Source: an uncultured Vampirovibrio sp. (GTDB lineage: Bacteria; Cyanobacteriota; Vampirovibrionia; Gastranaerophilales; Gastranaerophilaceae). From it: a stretch of 64,000 nucleotides of DNA. The stretch covers positions 91,874-155,873 of the forward strand of contig CAJTLW010000005.1 in assembly GCA_910577515.1 (NCBI GenBank), given 5' to 3'. The notes under the pieces are model-generated. The model had not been told where the DNA came from. It searched no databases and saw only the letters and a program-made list of their open reading frames with translations. Positions 61,606 through 64,000 of the stretch are shown piece by piece. A program made the position numbers and the translations under genes. Each line of letters starts with the position of its first letter. Position 1 is the stretch's first letter.

Positions 61606-62400
61606 ATGTTAAAGCAGATATGCTTTTATTATCCTAATGAGGGTATGAAGTATGTCTCAATAAAAGATTTATATAATGATTTGTTTAAGGGTAAAAAAAC
61701 AGAGAGTGAAGCTTTAAAAGAAAAAGAAAACTTTCTTGCTATGTTAACTCATGACCTCAAAACTCCAATAAGAGCGCAAATCCGGGCGCTGGAATTGTTG
61801 TTGAATAATTATTTTGGCCCTTTAAATTCCAAGCAAAGAGAAATTATTGAAGAAATACTTGCCTCTAATCAATATATGCAAAATTTGGCAGAAAATATTC
61901 TTTTAGACCATAAACTAGAAAATGGCAAACTCGTAATCAAAAAAGCAAAAAATGATATAAAATTAACTATTGAAAATACCATAAAAAGCTTAAAGTTCAT
62001 ACTTCTTGAAAAAAATCAAAAAACAAATGTGCAGTTTAAAGACATCGAAGATACAATCTGCAATTATGATGATATAGAAATTAAAAGGGTTTTAACAAAT
62101 TTAATAATAAATGCCTCAGAATATGGCTTTAATAATTCTAAAATCAATATCTTGGTTGAAAAAGAAGCGAATAATTTTAAAATAACTATATCAAACAAAG
62201 GTATCGAAATTACAAACGAAGATATTAATTCTTTATTTAATAAATATTCAACAAATTCAAAAAACTATAGAAAAGCCGGTGCGGGACTTGGTTTATACAT
62301 CTGCAAAATAATAATAGCAGCACATGGTGGCACAATTGAAGTTGAAAAACAAAATGACGGCATCACAAGCTTTATATTTACATTAAATTCTATCTTTTAA
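61606..62400 (+). CDS. short sensor histidine kinase without sensor domain
   Basis: A 264-residue histidine kinase. The H-box M-L-T-H-D-L-K-T-P-I places the phospho-acceptor at His49. The ATPase part has the N-box L-I-I-N-A-S-E-Y-G, a G1-like motif (N-K-G-I-E-I) and G-A-G-L-G-L-Y-I-C-K. There is no membrane helix or PAS domain; only ~40 residues precede the H-box. No response regulator lies in this window, so it is an orphan. It may sense through its N-terminus or a partner. Confidence 0.88.
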   Translation: MLKQICFYYPNEGMKYVSIKDLYNDLFKGKKTESEALKEKENFLAMLTHDLKTPIRAQIRALELLLNNYFGPLNSKQREIIEEILASNQYMQNLAENILLDHKLENGKLVIKKAKNDIKLTIENTIKSLKFILLEKNQKTNVQFKDIEDTICNYDDIEIKRVLTNLIINASEYGFNNSKINILVEKEANNFKITISNKGIEITNEDINSLFNKYSTNSKNYRKAGAGLGLYICKIIIAAHGGTIEVEKQNDGITSFIFTLNSIF

Positions 62401-62416
62401 AAAATCTTCCGACCTT

Positions 62417-63112
62417 TTAATAAAGCTTTATTATCCTTTGAATGGCATTTTCTGCAGCCTCATACATTTTGTTTAATTCGTCTTTTGAAAAGCTTTTTCC
62501 TTCAGCAGTTGCTTGAAATTCAATAATTTTACCGCTTGCGCTCATTACAATGTTAGCATCGACATCTGTTGTTGAGTCTTCAACATAACATAAATCCGTT
62601 AATATTTCCCCGTTTTTGATACCTACAGAAATTGCTGCAATGGGTTCGATTATAGGGTTTTGCGTTAATTCCCCGTTTTTTAATAACTTATTAATTAATT
62701 CAGTAAGTGCAACATACGCCCCGCAGATTGAAGCTACTCTTGTTCCGCCATCAGCCTGAATCACATCTGCATCAATCGTTATGGTTCTCTCCCCGAGTTT
62801 TTCAAGGTCAACACAAGCTCTAATACTACGTCCTATAAGCCTTTGAATTTCTTGCGTTCTTCCTGAAAGTTTTGTTCTTTCTCTTTGACAACGAACATTT
62901 GTAGAACTGGGCAAAAGCGAATATTCAGCGCTTATCCACCCGGAAACCTCATCTTTTGGCATCCATTTCGGTTTTACATTTTCAACACTGGCGCAAACAA
63001 TCACCTTTGTATCACCAAACTCAACAAGAACAGACCCCGGGGCATGTTTTGTAAACCCTTTAGTAAATTTCACCCTTCTTATTTGCCCGTTTTCTCTGCC
63101 GTCTTGACGCAT
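62417..63112 (-). CDS. rph: ribonuclease PH
   Basis: A 231-residue phosphorolytic 3'-5' exoribonuclease acting in tRNA 3' maturation. The start M-R-Q-D-G-R is preceded by GAGGGG at proper distance; an upstream GTG two codons earlier is less likely. Conserved elements are G-S-V-L-V-E-F-G-D-T-K-V near residue 28, G-W-I-S-A-E-Y-S-L-L-P near 60, and D-A-D-V-I-Q-A-D-G-G-T-R near 115. Length is typical. It is convergent with the histidine kinase gene. Confidence 0.96.
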   Translation of the reverse strand: MRQDGRENGQIRRVKFTKGFTKHAPGSVLVEFGDTKVIVCASVENVKPKWMPKDEVSGWISAEYSLLPSSTNVRCQRERTKLSGRTQEIQRLIGRSIRACVDLEKLGERTITIDADVIQADGGTRVASICGAYVALTELINKLLKNGELTQNPIIEPIAAISVGIKNGEILTDLCYVEDSTTDVDANIVMSASGKIIEFQATAEGKSFSKDELNKMYEAAENAIQRIIKLY

Positions 63113-63280
63113 TGTCACCCCTCTTTTCTTTTGCGTTACCTTGTTTTAACCGATTATACCACAAAATATTATCCCTTAGCACCATTTTTAACTTTAAAAA
63201 TTGTAGTTTGCGGGGATTATTTTTCACTTATAAAAACCTATAATCACAATATAAATCCTCAACTCTTCTGATTGCTTTTT

Positions 63281-63335
63281 ACCCTTCTTGAGCTGCTTAA
63301 ATGCATTTTAAGTAATTCAAGAAGGGTTCTTTTTG
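63281..63335 (+). terminator. long imperfect hairpin with T-run
   Basis: The arms ACCCTTCTTGA (63281-63291) and TCAAGAAGGGT (63317-63327) are perfect complements. They enclose a second stem (CTTAAA/TTTTAAG) around TGCA, and TCTTTTT follows on the plus strand. No plus-strand gene precedes it, so it either closes an unknown transcript or is a roadblock before the GC-rich region. From 63113 to 63280 no gene is seen. Confidence 0.6.
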
Positions 63336-63418
63336 ATTACTCAACATATCGATTAGTAACGTATTTATAATATACAACAAATTGTTAAGTAAATTTTTGT
63401 AATACAAATGGTTTGCTT

Positions 63419-63447
63419 TTGACAAGCATACATTAAAAATATAAAAT
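63419..63447 (+). promoter_or_regulatory. near-consensus sigma-70 promoter
   Basis: TTGACA (63419-63424), exactly 17 nt, and TAAAAT (63442-63447) form one of the strongest promoter matches in the window. The next 500 nt contain no ORF with a ribosome site. The transcript would therefore be noncoding for at least 500 nt and would run through the GC-rich template-like region. Confidence 0.75.
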
Positions 63448-63661
63448 ACACGTATATTTCCCTAGAGTGTTTTGGCTCACGGGTCAGGCAGTATGGGATT
63501 TTCAACTCGTATAAATTCAAAGAGGCAGCCATTTTTAAGGTATAAAACAGTTTAAAAATAGCTTAAGACTCTAATTCTTCAGAGTGTTTCGTAAATGTAA
63601 ACATTTGCAAAACATAAGACCTCTTATTTAAAAACACTCGTTACAAAGTTTACTTTGGTAG

Positions 63662-63973
63662 CGCACAGGTCAGTCCAGCGGCTTTCGTAAGTGCCCGAGT
63701 TGGACGTGGAGCGGTACAAACAGTAGCAACTATTGGGCGAGGTGCTCTAATGGCTGTTACGCGAATGTCAACAGTAATCAGTCCAATTGCCAGTCGAATG
63801 GTGCCAACAACTGCAGCAACTTCGGAGGCGGTAGTTTCGTAGCTTGTGACTTCTATTCCAGTGTTCGCTGTCCTGCTTACGCTGGTGGTATTACTTGTAG
63901 CGCCGTCCGAGGGCAGTGGAGCGCGAGGGCTGTCAGCATCCTTTGTGGTGTGTTCCGTAGCAGCCGATTGTAG
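63662..63973 (+). other. GC-rich noncoding region resembling a DGR template repeat
   Basis: GC content jumps from about one third to over one half. The frame starting after the TAG at 63659-63661 is open for 103 codons but has no ATG, GTG or TTG start with a ribosome site. Between 63716 and 63825 it is dense in AAC/AAT and AGC/AGT codons, about ten Asn in 35 codons, including S-N-Q-S-N-C-Q-S-N-G-A-N-N-C-S-N. Such adenine-placed codons are the hallmark of template repeats copied with A-to-N mutation in diversity-generating retroelements. A stop (TAG, 63971-63973) would correspond to the end of the target gene. No reverse transcriptase or matching variable repeat is in the window, so this is a candidate only. 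Two other frames are also long and open, as expected from high GC. Confidence 0.4.
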
Positions 63974-64000
63974 CCTCTCTTCAGGGCTTATGAAGGTTCG

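Noticed and set aside
62885..63271. 128-codon plus-strand ORF opposite rph
   Set aside because: It is a shadow of rph with no ribosome site.
63645..64000. Long open minus-strand and second plus-strand frames in the GC-rich end
   Set aside because: Several frames are open simultaneously because of high GC; none has a supported start, and residue use looks random.

Overview
The window is a low-GC (roughly one third G+C) bacterial chromosome segment. It most likely comes from a gut-type non-photosynthetic cyanobacterium (Melainabacteria/Vampirovibrionia, order Gastranaerophilales) or a close relative. Supporting features are several lineage-style proteins that open with a short 'F-K-G' or 'F-K-S' segment, large low-complexity membrane proteins, an outer-membrane TonB-dependent receptor, and an anaerobic fermentative gene set (class III ribonucleotide reductase, HydE, PPi-dependent phosphofructokinase, citramalate synthase). 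The taxonomic call is inference from protein style; no marker search was run.

Region 1, 1-15169, is a prophage or prophage remnant. From right to left it holds a large serine integrase, a frameshifted exonuclease-BRCT gene, a CI-like repressor with an inverted-repeat operator, a leftward early/replication operon of many small genes, a terminator, a three-gene cargo cassette (two unknown proteins plus an MBL-fold hydrolase), an HNH nuclease, a broken head-tail connector, and head-closure, gp10-like, tail-terminator and tail-sheath genes. Terminase, portal, protease and capsid genes are not where they would be expected. The integrase gene ends inside the 3' end of tRNA-Pro(CGG), which looks like the attachment site.

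Region 2, 15170-30000, is mostly core genome: a radical SAM gene with a repeat-bearing small protein, rpsG and rpsL (no fusA/tuf behind them), tgt, ndk, ychF, a frameshifted mscL, pfp, tRNA-Gly, and a small surface-glycan group (two glycosyltransferase-like genes and UDP-galactopyranose mutase).

Region 3, 30000-43000, carries tRNA-Ala and tRNA-Pro(TGG), each preceded at the same distance by a shared ~68-nt hairpin element. It also has two XRE regulators around a tiny gene, large lineage-specific proteins, a cobalamin uptake operon (btuB-btuC-btuD-btuF) behind a cobalamin riboswitch, metY and pyk.

Region 4, 43000-63100, has GDP-fucose synthesis (gmd, fcl), a polyprenyl-phosphate glycosyltransferase, a split CHR transporter, a flavoprotein, and nrdDG under a second cobalamin riboswitch. 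It continues with hydE, a ThiF/MoeB-like gene, a threefold-repeat membrane protein, a Met-rich tiny ORF, cimA, a short histidine kinase and rph. B12 therefore appears to control both its own uptake and the anaerobic ribonucleotide reductase.

Region 5, 63400-64000, is abruptly GC-rich. It lacks a usable start codon but follows a near-consensus promoter. One frame is open for 103 codons and contains an Asn-dense (AAC/AAT) stretch, resembling the template repeat of a diversity-generating retroelement whose reverse transcriptase would lie beyond the right edge.
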